Assembly: GCF_016916835.1 (NCBI RefSeq)
Contig: NZ_JAFFIX010000002.1
Span: forward strand, 124,001-188,000
Direction of reading: 5' to 3'
Length of the DNA stretch: 64,000 bases
Source: Actinacidiphila bryophytorum
GTDB lineage: Bacteria; Actinomycetota; Actinomycetes; Streptomycetales; Streptomycetaceae
In this document: piece after piece, positions 43,776 to 51,197 of the stretch
Position numbering within the stretch: the stretch's first letter is position 1
How the letters are laid out: every line of letters starts with the position of its first letter
Notes under the pieces: model-generated
Databases searched by the model: none
What the model was told of the DNA's origin: nothing
The model's input: only the letters and a program-made list of their open reading frames with translations
Program-made: the position numbers and the translations under genes

Positions 43776-44639
43776 CGGTCTGATCTCCCTTTCAGTTCGC
43801 TCGGACGGCCCGGCGAACTCCATCAATCATGCGGGGGGCTGATAAACGAGTAGTTGACGAACAATCCGGCCACTCCGTCCCTCCCGTGATCGCCGCAAGT
43901 GGAATGGGGGAATGCCCAGCACCGCTCTCAGCGCCCGTGACCGTTCTGCGTGACGATGCGGAACCGCTCGGCCGCCGGCCGTCTCAGCGGCCATATACTG
44001 ACGGAAGTCATCGCCGCCGAGTGCATGAGCGCCCTGGCCGCAACCGACGCCCCAGCAAACGCCGATGCTCTTACCCGTGAAGCGGATCCTCCCGCCGAAA
44101 TCCCGCAACAGCTCTGGCTCTCTCCGCCCGCCCGTGCAGCGGCTGGCATCCGGACTGTTCCCAAAGGTGCCTGAACGCCGGCGAGAAACCCCCAGGTACC
44201 CCCGGGTAAGGGGCTCGCGATACACGTCCGATTGGCGCGGCAGCACGCGACGGTGACAGCTCCGAGCAAGGCTGCGACCCTTCGGTCCCGGACCGGTCCC
44301 GTAGCCGCTGCGACTCCTGCCCTTCGGCCAGTCGCCGGTCCTCGAGTACCTGGATGGGACGACGGACGCGTACGACGTCGTCGGCCCTGATCGTCCGGGC
44401 CGGCGCGTAGGCGGGTGTCCGGGGACGCGGTGGTCGCCGCCTCGTGTGCGGTGCCGCACGCGGACTTCAGAGTCCGACCGGCCGCCCGCGTCACCTACCG
44501 AACTGCCGCGGGACGCGGGACGCGAGAGGTCAGCGCGCGGGCCGTGGGCGGCCGTCGGGGGTGGGTGGAGCGGTCGGGGGCGACCACACCGGCGCGCTTT
44601 CGGTCGCGCCGACGATCGTGCGGTGTGCCGGGTCGTAGA
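43776..44639. other. Gene-poor decayed stretch
   Basis: About 860 bases without a gene I can support. Several short frames are open (for example GTG 43950 to 44174, 74 residues), but none has a ribosome site or recognisable protein, and codon bias is weaker than in neighbours. It adjoins a broken sigma-factor gene, so remnants of its downstream partner may extend here. Confidence 0.45.
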
Positions 44640-44654
44640 CGCTGACGACGTCGG

Positions 44655-45233
44655 TCACACCCGCGTGGTGTCGTACACGGTCACCTTCTCGCCGGGTGCC
44701 AGGACCCGGACGTGCCCGGCGGTGCGCGGGGCGGTGCCGGTGTCCGGGAGGAACGCGTGCGCCGCAGGTCCGAGCAGTACGGCGCCCACCGCCGCGCCCG
44801 CGATCCGGCGGCGGCCAGCGCGGTGTGGCCGCGCAGGGCCGCCAGCGCGCGGCGGGTGTGGACTTTGACCGAGTTGGGTGAGCAGCCGAGGATGTCCGCC
44901 GTCTGCGTCTCGGTCGGGTCGTCCCAGTAGCGCAGGACCACTGCGGCACGCTGGCGGGTGGACAGTGACGCCAGCGCCTCTTTCAGCACGACGCGGTGCT
45001 CGACCGTCTCGCTCTGGCCGCCGTCGCCCCGGTCCGGTACGGAGGCCGTCAGGAACTGGACCACCCGCTTTCTGCGCAGCCGGCTGCGGTGGTTGTTGAC
45101 CAGCGACCGCCGAACGTAGAGATCGACCTCCGCCTCGGGGTGTGAGCATGTAGGCGATCCGCGGCAGCCCACGCCAGGACGCCGTTGCCCAGTCGGCGAA
45201 TTCGGCCTCGCCGGCCGCCGTGGCCGTGCGCAT
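44655..45233 (-). pseudogene. Broken SigE-family ECF sigma factor and partner remnant
   Basis: From ATG 45233 the minus strand encodes a typical SigE-family start (EAEFADWATASWRGLPRIAYMLT). The frame then shifts: HPEAEVDLYVRRSLVNNHRSRLRRKRVVQFL continues in another frame, with most of region 2 missing between PEAE and the YVRRSLVNN block. Region 4 is intact in that frame (LASLSTRQRAAVVLRYWDDPTETQTADILGCSPNSVKVHTRRALAALR). A third frame carries the start of a membrane-anchored partner (RRIAGAAVGAVLLG, then VRVLAPGEKVTVYDTTRV). Frameshift plus internal deletion make this a pseudogene. Confidence 0.75.
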
Positions 45234-45526
45234 CAGCGCGCGTTCCGCGGCGCCGCCGAGGCATGGGAGGCGCGTCTCGGCATCGCCCGCACCGCGGCGG
45301 CGTCCGGGCACGTGGTGGGGTGAGTCCTAAGTTCCGTGAGGGAGTGGGCATCCTTCCGTCGAGGCGGCGTCGGGACGCCCGTTCGCCCCCTACAACGCCA
45401 TCCGGCCGCCGTACGGGTGACGTTCGCCGGGGAGGAGTTTCACGGGGACGCCCCGGATCTGCGAAAGCGGGCGCCCTCGCACTGCGCCTCAGGGAGGCCG
45501 ACGCAGCCCTGGATCGCTGTCGCTCG

Positions 45527-45706
45527 TAGGCCGTGTGGGACTCGAACCCACAACCAATGGATCAAAAGTCCTGGCCAGGGCGTGCGGGCCAGTGCTGGAC
45601 GGTGGGCCGTCATCCGAAACCCGCAGGTCAGGCGGATCGAGGTTGCCGCCCTGTCCGCTGCGCACTACCACGTGCCAACACGTCCGCTCACGCATCGCTC
45701 ACGCAC
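45527..45706 (-). repeat. Attachment-like repeat 1: 3' part of tRNA-Lys(UUU) plus element arm
   Basis: On the minus strand, 45573-45527 reads as the anticodon-arm-to-acceptor part of tRNA-Lys. It has GGA-CTTTTGA-TCC, then a T-arm GTGGG-TTCGAGT-CCCAC and ACGGCCTA. There is no matching 5' half, so it is not a tRNA gene. The 130 bases to its right (to 45706, ending in CGCTCACGCATCGCTCACGCA) are conserved in the copies at 54000 and 55659. Such 3' tRNA fragments are typical attachment-site scars of integrases. Confidence 0.8.
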
Positions 45707-45756
45707 TCGGTGGACGGCTTCCGGTCGGTTGCGCGGCCGGCCTTACCGAGAGCCAC

Positions 45757-46467
45757 TCAGCCGGGGTATCGAACAGCGCGGAAGAGGTTCGTCGCCATGG
45801 GCTTCTGCTGCTCGGTGCCCGCGTCCCGGATCGTGACGGTGGTGAGATCACCGAACCCAGCCTCGGTGAGCGCCTTTTCCCACACGGGAATGTCGAGGAC
45901 CCAGCGGAGCATCGTGGTCCGGGCGCCGTCCGCGCGCCGTACCGGGATGCTCGCCGGCCGGAGGTCCGTCTCCGGCGGCTGACCGCTGCTGTAGTGGGCA
46001 AGGGTGGCGATGACGAGTGTTCCGCCCGGCCGCAGCGCGGTGGCGATGGCGGGCAGCAACGTGCGGGGGTCGGTGAAATCGGCGGCCCCGAAGAGCGAGT
46101 ACGCCACGTCGACGCTGTCCGGTGCGGCTGCAAGGTGGTCGGCGGCGTCGGCGTGGACGAACTCGAGCCGGGCAACATGCCCGAACATCTCCCGGCCGCG
46201 GTCGATCTGGCCGGCGGAGGCGTCAATGGCGACGACCCGTGCGGCGTTGAGTGCCTCGGCGATGTGGGCGGCCTGGCGGCTGTTCCCGGAACCGGCGTCG
46301 ACGACGGTGCGGCCGGTCAGCTCCCCGAGGATTTCAGCGCCTGGGCCGGTGCGCTGGTACCAGTCCCAGAACAGGCGGCCGTCCACACCGCGCTTCACGT
46401 CGTCGCAGACCAGGCTCTGGCCGTAGCGGTGCCAAAGATCGGTGCCGGGTGAGATGGAGGAAGTCAC
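45757..46467 (-). CDS. Class I SAM-dependent methyltransferase
   Basis: A 236-residue methyltransferase. Motif I is VVDAGSGNSRQAAHIAEAL, followed by VVAIDASAGQI (motif II Asp), FVHADAADHL, VDVAYSLFGAADFTDP (motif IV region) and LRPGGTLVIATL (motif V/VI). The substrate is unknown. The start is GTG 46467, after AGGA, or ATG 46476. Upstream on the same strand is the GRDP-like gene, separated by a hairpin, and a XRE regulator is divergent beyond that. The product has a degraded relative at 48975-49478, which shares the YSxFGAAxFTDP sequence. Confidence 0.88.
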   Translation of the reverse strand: MTSSISPGTDLWHRYGQSLVCDDVKRGVDGRLFWDWYQRTGPGAEILGELTGRTVVDAGSGNSRQAAHIAEALNAARVVAIDASAGQIDRGREMFGHVARLEFVHADAADHLAAAPDSVDVAYSLFGAADFTDPRTLLPAIATALRPGGTLVIATLAHYSSGQPPETDLRPASIPVRRADGARTTMLRWVLDIPVWEKALTEAGFGDLTTVTIRDAGTEQQKPMATNLFRAVRYPG

Positions 46468-46537
46468 CCGCCACATCCTGGCGGGGTGGGGGCGGGCACG
46501 TGGCCGGCTGCGGGGAATCCACTCGGATGACGCACGC

Positions 46538-46571
46538 CTGGCCCCCACCTCTGGTACGAAGCGGGGGCCAG
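46538..46571 (-). terminator. Hairpin between two minus-strand genes
   Basis: CTGGCCCCC and GGGGGCCAG form 9-bp arms, 16 bases below the stop of the GRDP-like gene. It would separate that transcript from the methyltransferase gene downstream. Confidence 0.6.
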
Positions 46572-46586
46572 ACGGGAAATTGTCGG

Positions 46587-47051
46587 TCAGTGACCGTCTT
46601 CTCCGGGGCGGCAGGGGGTGCACTTGGAGCTGTCGGCGTCCCAGAGCGGCTCGTCGACGAGAAAGCCGTGGCGGGCGAGTTGCTGAGCGGTGCGCGCCAC
46701 GGAGCCGTCGACTTTCATCGCGACGTCGGGTACGTGGTGCAGGAAGTGGCCGCCGTTGTACTTCTGGCAGAACTCGGCGTAGGCGACGGTGTCGAGGATC
46801 ATCATGTGGACGCCGATGTCCACGATGCTTCCGGGGCCCAGGCCCAGCCCCTGCCCCCGGCATTCCATGGCCGTGATCAGGTAGGCGATGCCCTGCCCGA
46901 GGACGCGCTGCGCCATGACGCTGTCGAAGGGGTAGTCCCTCATGAGGAGGCCGGTCAGCTTCTCCCACTGGTCGGGCGTGACGAAGTCACGCGGGTCGCG
47001 GGTCGGGGCGAGCGGGCTTGCGCTGGTGAGGGGTTCCAGGACGGTAGTCAC
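46587..47051 (-). CDS. Small conserved protein, glycine-rich-domain (GRDP)-like
   Basis: A 154-residue protein from GTG 47051 (AAGGGAG upstream). I associate it with a Streptomyces family annotated as glycine-rich-domain-containing, although the sequence itself is not Gly-rich. Marks are PRDFVTPDQWEKLTGLLMRDYP, GSIVDIGVHMMILDTVAYAEF, CQKYNGGHFLHHVPDV and a C-terminal CTPC pair. No signal or membrane segment. It is divergent from a XRE/TPR regulator and next to a methyltransferase, a grouping that recurs in fragmentary form at 48.9-49.5 kb. Function unknown. Confidence 0.6.
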   Translation of the reverse strand: MTTVLEPLTSASPLAPTRDPRDFVTPDQWEKLTGLLMRDYPFDSVMAQRVLGQGIAYLITAMECRGQGLGLGPGSIVDIGVHMMILDTVAYAEFCQKYNGGHFLHHVPDVAMKVDGSVARTAQQLARHGFLVDEPLWDADSSKCTPCRPGEDGH

Positions 47052-47141
47052 GATGTGCTCCCTTCGGGGGCGGCCCCCGTCGTGGGGGCGCTGGCTCCAG
47101 GAGACCAACGGCCGGACGTGAACAGTGACCAGCTATCGGGC

Positions 47142-47169
47142 TGTGCAAGCGGTTTGCAGATTCTGCACA
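47142..47169. promoter_or_regulatory. Candidate operator with three TGCA half-sites
   Basis: TGTGCA (47142) and TGCACA (47164-47169) form an inverted repeat with 16 bases between, and a third TTTGCAG (47153-47159) sits in the middle, giving half-sites about one helical turn apart. It lies in the gap between the GRDP-like gene and the XRE regulator. Confidence 0.45.
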
Positions 47170-47237
47170 CGTCATCGACGGAGCGTGCCGCTACGGATAC
47201 CGTCGGTAGAACGGCCCTTCGGCCTCGTGGAGACGCT

Positions 47238-48503
47238 ATGCGAAACGTCGATCCGCTCTGGAGCAGTTCCCAGGCCCGCGAGTACGTCACGAAGCGCCAG
47301 CCTGGAGGGCTGGTCCGCATAGGGCGCCGCCGCCTCGGCTGGCGGCAGGACGAGCTGGGGCGCCGGATCGGCTGCTCCGCATCGACCGTATCGCGGCTGG
47401 AGAACGGTCCTGCTGGGGATCTGCGGCTTCTCCAACGAGCCGCGCGCGAGGTCGGTGTACCTGGCGGCGCCCTCGGTGCGGCACTGGGGTTAACCGGGTT
47501 CGGGACCACTACAGTTGCGGCCAGTCGCGACGAGGAGGATCCCATGCGCCGCCGATCCGTGCTCGCAGCCGCCGGTCTGGTCGCCCCGACCCAACTGCTC
47601 GCGCTCGTTGATGACGCGCTGGCCGCCGTGCCTGCACCCACCGCCGAGCCGATCGCATTGCAGTCCCGCGTGGCCGGCGCTCGGGCTCTGTTCGACGCCG
47701 GCCGGTACACGTCCCTCCTGGAGGGGCTCCCGGGTCTGCTCGGCGCCGCTCACCAAGCTGCGCGGACTCGCTCCGACCTTGGTTACGGGCGCCTGTCGGC
47801 TTGCTACGGGCTCACCGCACAGGCCCTGATCAAGATCGAGAGATACGACAGTGCGCGGATCGCCGCCGACCGGGCCACGGTCTACGCGGACCTGTCAGGC
47901 TCCGCGCTGGCCGCGGCCGCGGCCACCCGCGAGATGGCCATCGTCCTACGACACCAAGGCCAGCCCCAGGCCGCCCAGAAGCTGGTCACCAACGCCGCAC
48001 TGGCCGTGGGTGCCACCGGCCTGACGACGGACGCCCAGAGGTCCGCCTACGCCCAGATGCTGTGCACCACGGCGTACACCGCGGCGCAGTCGGGTGACCG
48101 CGCGGAAGCCCTGACGATGATCCGGGAAGCGGCGGACGCCGCCCGCAACCTGCCGGACGCGGCACCCAGGGAGCGCCCGTTCCCGGTGACGTCGGCTGCA
48201 GTTGACGCCTACGCGGTGAGCGTGCACTGGGCACTTGGGGACTCCGGGACGGCGCTGGACATCGGCAGCAGGTTGCTTCCGCAGCAGTTCCCCACCGCGG
48301 AACGGCGAGGCCGGTTCCACACTGACATGGCGCGCGCGTGGTGGCAGTGGGGTCGGCCTGAGCAGACCGCAGCCGCACTCCTGGCCGCTGCCCGGGTCGC
48401 CCCGGCCGAGGTGCGCGACCGGCCCGCGATTCGCCGCATCGTCACCGACCTCCAGGAAAGGCACCCCCTCGCGCCAGGTGTACGTGCACTGGCCACGGTC
48501 TGA
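47238..48503 (+). CDS. XRE family regulator with TPR-like sensor domain
   Basis: A 421-residue protein. The helix-turn-helix lies near residues 25-70 (LVRIGRRRLGWRQDELGRRIGCSASTVSRLENG). A hinge containing MRRRSVLAAAGLVAP leads to a helical repeat domain with TPR-like pairs (ARALFDAGRYTSLLEGLPGLLGAAHQAA; ALIKIERYDSARIAADRA). This architecture is common in Streptomyces and similar to developmental regulators such as NsdA. ATG 47238 is chosen because the upstream open frame covers the methyltransferase gene. It is divergent from the GRDP-like gene and probably controls that module. Confidence 0.82.
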   Translation: MRNVDPLWSSSQAREYVTKRQPGGLVRIGRRRLGWRQDELGRRIGCSASTVSRLENGPAGDLRLLQRAAREVGVPGGALGAALGLTGFGTTTVAASRDEEDPMRRRSVLAAAGLVAPTQLLALVDDALAAVPAPTAEPIALQSRVAGARALFDAGRYTSLLEGLPGLLGAAHQAARTRSDLGYGRLSACYGLTAQALIKIERYDSARIAADRATVYADLSGSALAAAAATREMAIVLRHQGQPQAAQKLVTNAALAVGATGLTTDAQRSAYAQMLCTTAYTAAQSGDRAEALTMIREAADAARNLPDAAPRERPFPVTSAAVDAYAVSVHWALGDSGTALDIGSRLLPQQFPTAERRGRFHTDMARAWWQWGRPEQTAAALLAAARVAPAEVRDRPAIRRIVTDLQERHPLAPGVRALATV

Positions 48504-48681
48504 GCGCCTCCAGGGGCGGTTTCGTGGCCCCCAAGGGCGGCCCACCTGGTGAACTCGGCAGTTCCTCACCTTCGGGTCGGTCGCATTCCAAACACCTTGG
48601 CCAGGCCAGCATGGGAGTTCGCTACTGCGACTCCGGAGGCCAGGCCGCATTCGAGGGAGCGTCAGGCCCTCGCTCCCCCTA

Positions 48682-48856
48682 GGCCGTGTTTTGTGAGTAG
48701 CGCCGTCCGCCCACAGGGCGGGCCCCGCAGCGTCTGGTGCGTGCGATCGCAAGGCGGAGGGTCGTCCTCGTAGTGGGCCTACTCGGACGACTCCGACAAC
48801 GCAGCGAGCGTGCGTGCCAGGCGCCGCGGGGCAGGCGGGACTTCCAAAACACGGCC
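48682..48856. mobile_element. MITE-like element with terminal inverted repeats
   Basis: A 175-bp non-coding element whose ends are GGCCGTGTTTTG and CAAAACACGGCC (12-bp perfect inverted repeats), flanked by TA (or CTAG) on both sides, consistent with a TA target duplication. The interior contains no gene. It resembles the small IS-derived elements seen in streptomycetes that are mobilised by a transposase encoded elsewhere. Confidence 0.7.
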
Positions 48857-48880
48857 TAGCCGCGAAACCGTCCACCCTCG

Positions 48881-48974
48881 AACGCCGTCCAACCGCACAT
48901 CGCGCACCTGACACCTCGGCTCGGCGAGCTCGTCGACATCGGCGTCCACCAGCTCATCCTCGACACGCCCGTGT
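48881..48974 (+). pseudogene. Fragment of a GRDP-like gene
   Basis: This frame ends RLGELVDIGVHQLILDTPVC. It shares VDIGVHxxILDT with the intact GRDP-like protein at 46587-47051 (VDIGVHMMILDT). The rest of that protein is absent, and the next bases enter a methyltransferase reading frame. A remnant of a second copy of that gene family. Confidence 0.5.
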
Positions 48975-49478
48975 GTGCTGGAGATCGGCTGCGGCACCGG
49001 ACGTGCGCTGGCCCACCTGGCGCAGCGCGGCGTGAAGGCTACAGGCGTGGACCTGTCCCCCGTCATGGTCGCGAGGACGACCGAGCGGTGGGGGGCGACC
49101 GGTGCGCAGTTCCACTGCGCCGAGGTACTGGACTACCTCGGCTCCACCGCCGAGGCCTACGACGCGGTGTATTCCATTTTCGGAGCCGCCTGGTTCACCG
49201 ACCCGTCAAAGCTCTTTCCGCTCGTCAGGAAGCGCCTCAACCCCGGCGGCGTCTTCGTCTTCTCACAGCCCCCGGCCATCCCCGGGGCATATGGTCCGCA
49301 GGGCATGTACAAGGGCGGCTTTGCCGGGAAGGCCATGTTCACCTACCGCTACAGCTACCGCCCGCCCGTCTGGGAGCGCCTGCTGACCCGAGCCGGGTTC
49401 GCCACCGCCGAGGCCCGCATTCTGGACGCCCCGACCCCGGGCCACATCGGCACACTCCTGGCCCGCGCCCAGGCATAG
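48975..49478 (+). pseudogene. SAM methyltransferase, N-terminally truncated
   Basis: 167 residues of a class I methyltransferase beginning directly at motif I (LEIGCGTGRALAHLAQRG), then VTGVDLSPVM-like ATGVDLSPVMVA, VYSIFGAAWFTDP and LNPGGVFVFSQPP. The usual 40-70 residues before motif I are missing, replaced by the GRDP-like fragment. GTG 48975 has no ribosome site. It could in principle still be translated, but loss of the N-terminal helices makes activity unlikely. Confidence 0.65.
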
Positions 49479-49488
49479 CCCGGCGCGA

Positions 49489-49588
49489 TCGCGGGCTGGG
49501 TGACGCCCTCGATCACCGCCAGATCGGTGATCCGTCGCGGGCCGAAACTGTGCAGGGTGGCCAGGTTGGCCGCGGACGTGATGCTCAT
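49489..49588 (-). pseudogene. Fragment of a MarR-type regulator
   Basis: About 33 codons starting MSITSAANLATLHSFGPRRI and continuing TDLAVIEGVTQPAI, the first half of a MarR recognition region. The frame then runs into the end of the methyltransferase fragment on the other strand, so the rest of the regulator is lost. Confidence 0.5.
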
Positions 49589-49669
49589 ATCGCACGGAAG
49601 GCGTCGCACAACCCCGGTGGCCGGCTGATCCTTTATGTAATCTCGTCCACCCGAACACAGGAGGCTTCC

Positions 49670-49963
49670 ATGGCCAAGGGCTACTGGGTCAGCGTCTACC
49701 GCCCCACGTCCGACCCCGACAGGCTGGCCGCCTACGACAAGCTGGCCGGCCCGGCCGTCCGGGCAGCGGGCGGACGCGTCCTGTCCCGTGGCGCGCGAGT
49801 CGTCGCCCACGAGGCCGGAATCACGCAACGCGTCGTCCTGATCGAGTTCGACAGCTTCGAACAGGCCGTCGCGGCATACGAGAGCGAGGCATACCAGAAG
49901 GCCCTGGCGGTCCTCTCCGACAGCGTCGAGCGCGACTTCCGCATCATCGAAGGCATCGACTGA
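49670..49963 (+). CDS. DUF1330 family protein
   Basis: A 97-residue alpha-beta barrel-like protein of the DUF1330 (NIPSNAP-related) family. It starts AKGYWVSVYRPTSDPDRLAAYDKLAGPAVRAAGGRVLSRG and has the typical IEFDSFEQAVAAYESEAYQKAL. AGGAGG lies 6 bases before ATG 49670. Members form ferredoxin-like dimers and have no agreed function. It appears intact among fragments of other genes, which suggests it has been kept by selection or is a recent arrival. Confidence 0.87.
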   Translation: MAKGYWVSVYRPTSDPDRLAAYDKLAGPAVRAAGGRVLSRGARVVAHEAGITQRVVLIEFDSFEQAVAAYESEAYQKALAVLSDSVERDFRIIEGID

Positions 49964-50120
49964 CCAGCAGGCACAGCCATCAGGTGCCCGTCCTCGTCAT
50001 CGGCACAAACACGGCCCCCGCCGGTGTGATCGATCAGCAAATTGCAGCCTACGCGCCCGCCGCGCCCGATAGCGTCGCCACGCATCTGGATCCCACGCGT
50101 ACGCAAGGAGCACCACCGCC

Positions 50121-50435
50121 GTGAACGACGAGATCTGGCCGAAGATCCACCAGCTCGTGCAGTGGCTGGACGAGAAGGACAACGCAACGCCGGCACAGGC
50201 GCGGCTGTTGCGTCTGCTCAAAGTCCAGGAGGAGGTCGGCGAGGTGGCACAGGCGGCGATGGGCGCCGTCTCCGCCAACCCCCGCAAGGGCCGCAGCCAC
50301 ACCTGGGAAGACGTCCAGAACGAACTCTGCGACGTGATGCTCAGCAGTATGGTCGCGCTGGCGACCCTCACCCCCGACGCAGCGAAGGTGTTCGAAGAGC
50401 GAGTACGCATCATCACCGACCGGTCGCTGGCCTGA
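50121..50435 (+). CDS. MazG-like pyrophosphohydrolase-family protein
   Basis: A 104-residue protein of the all-alpha MazG-like NTP pyrophosphohydrolase group. It begins NDEIWPKIHQLVQWLDEKD and contains the metal-binding EEVGEVAQA helix and a later ELCDVMLSSMVAL helix (ExxE...ExxD pattern). The family hydrolyses non-canonical or excess nucleotides in house-cleaning and stress response. GTG 50121 start. 98 bases of this gene are duplicated at 42669. It precedes a truncated aminoglycoside-phosphotransferase-like gene by about 95 bases. Confidence 0.85.
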   Translation: MNDEIWPKIHQLVQWLDEKDNATPAQARLLRLLKVQEEVGEVAQAAMGAVSANPRKGRSHTWEDVQNELCDVMLSSMVALATLTPDAAKVFEERVRIITDRSLA

Positions 50436-50529
50436 GCCGAGTCGGACCCGTCTCGCCGCCTTTCTTCGCATGCCGGCCACTCCTGGCCGGGCGCCTTCCC
50501 CTCCCTCAGCAGCCGAGGAACCGCGCGTC

Positions 50530-50897
50530 GTGTCCATGTCCCGCATCCGCTTCGAGCAGCTACCCGCCGAGGTCCGCCAGGCCGTCACCGACAAGACCGG
50601 CGCCGTGCACCAAGCGGTGACCGCGCCTGGCGGCATGAACTCCGGCATCGCTTCCGTCCTCGAAACGGACAGCGGTGCCATCTTCGTGAAGGGCATCCCG
50701 ACCGACCATCCCCAGGTGAGAGCCCAGCGCCGTGAGGCCACGGTGGCCCCGCACCTGCCCGCCTCCTGCCCGCGCCTGTACTGGCACCTGGCGCTCGGCG
50801 GCTGGAGCCTCCTCGGCTACGAGGTGGTCGACGGCCGCCACGCCGACTACGCGCCCGGCTCACCGGACCTGCCCTTCGTGGAAGCAGCGCTCACCGA
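50530..50897 (+). pseudogene. APH-like phosphotransferase, 3' end lost to an IS remnant
   Basis: The first 121 codons match the intact protein at 62396-63205 with about 15 differences (start SMSRIRFEQLPAEVRQAV; HPQVRAQRREATVAPHLPASCPRLYWHL). The frame then meets an IS5-type transposase sequence and stops at 50907. The Brenner motif (HTDFxPxN) and the metal-binding Asp are absent, so no kinase activity is possible. The GTG start occupies the same place as the TTG of the intact copy. Confidence 0.85.
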
Positions 50898-51098
50898 CGG
50901 GATGTAGGCCCACTGACAGCCCGTCCGCCCCCGGTAGAGGATCGCGTTCACGATCTCCCGCATCTCGTAGGCGCCCTGGTGACCACTGACCGAGCGGTGC
51001 CGGTCCTTCCACGCGGTGATCACCGGCTCAACCAACGCCCACTGCTCGTCCGATAAGTCACTCGGGTACGGCTTGCGTTCACCCCCGAGCCTGACCAC
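50898..51098 (-). mobile_element. IS5-type transposase, N-terminal fragment
   Basis: About 66 codons of an IS5-family transposase with the DUF4096-type N-terminus (YPSDLSDEQWALVEPVITAW, then GHQGAYEMREIVNAILYRGRTGCQWAY). The sequence breaks at the junction with the phosphotransferase gene. DDE catalytic residues are absent, so it cannot move itself. Confidence 0.85.
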
Positions 51099-51197
51099 AT
51101 CGGTACGCTCCTGATCCGCGCTCAGGTATGACGCCGAACCCAGCTCACGAAGCCGGCGAGCCGCTGCCGGGCTGGCCGCCGGCGCCCACTGGGCCGG

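Noticed and set aside
43950..44174. A 74-residue small gene
   Set aside because: No ribosome site, weak codon bias and no recognisable product in a decayed region.
44415..44868. Plus-strand frames of 64-140 residues
   Set aside because: Antisense to the broken sigma factor and partner; Arg-rich shadows.
45527..45600. A complete tRNA-Lys gene
   Set aside because: Only the anticodon-arm-to-acceptor part is present in all three copies; no D-arm or 5' acceptor strand can be found.
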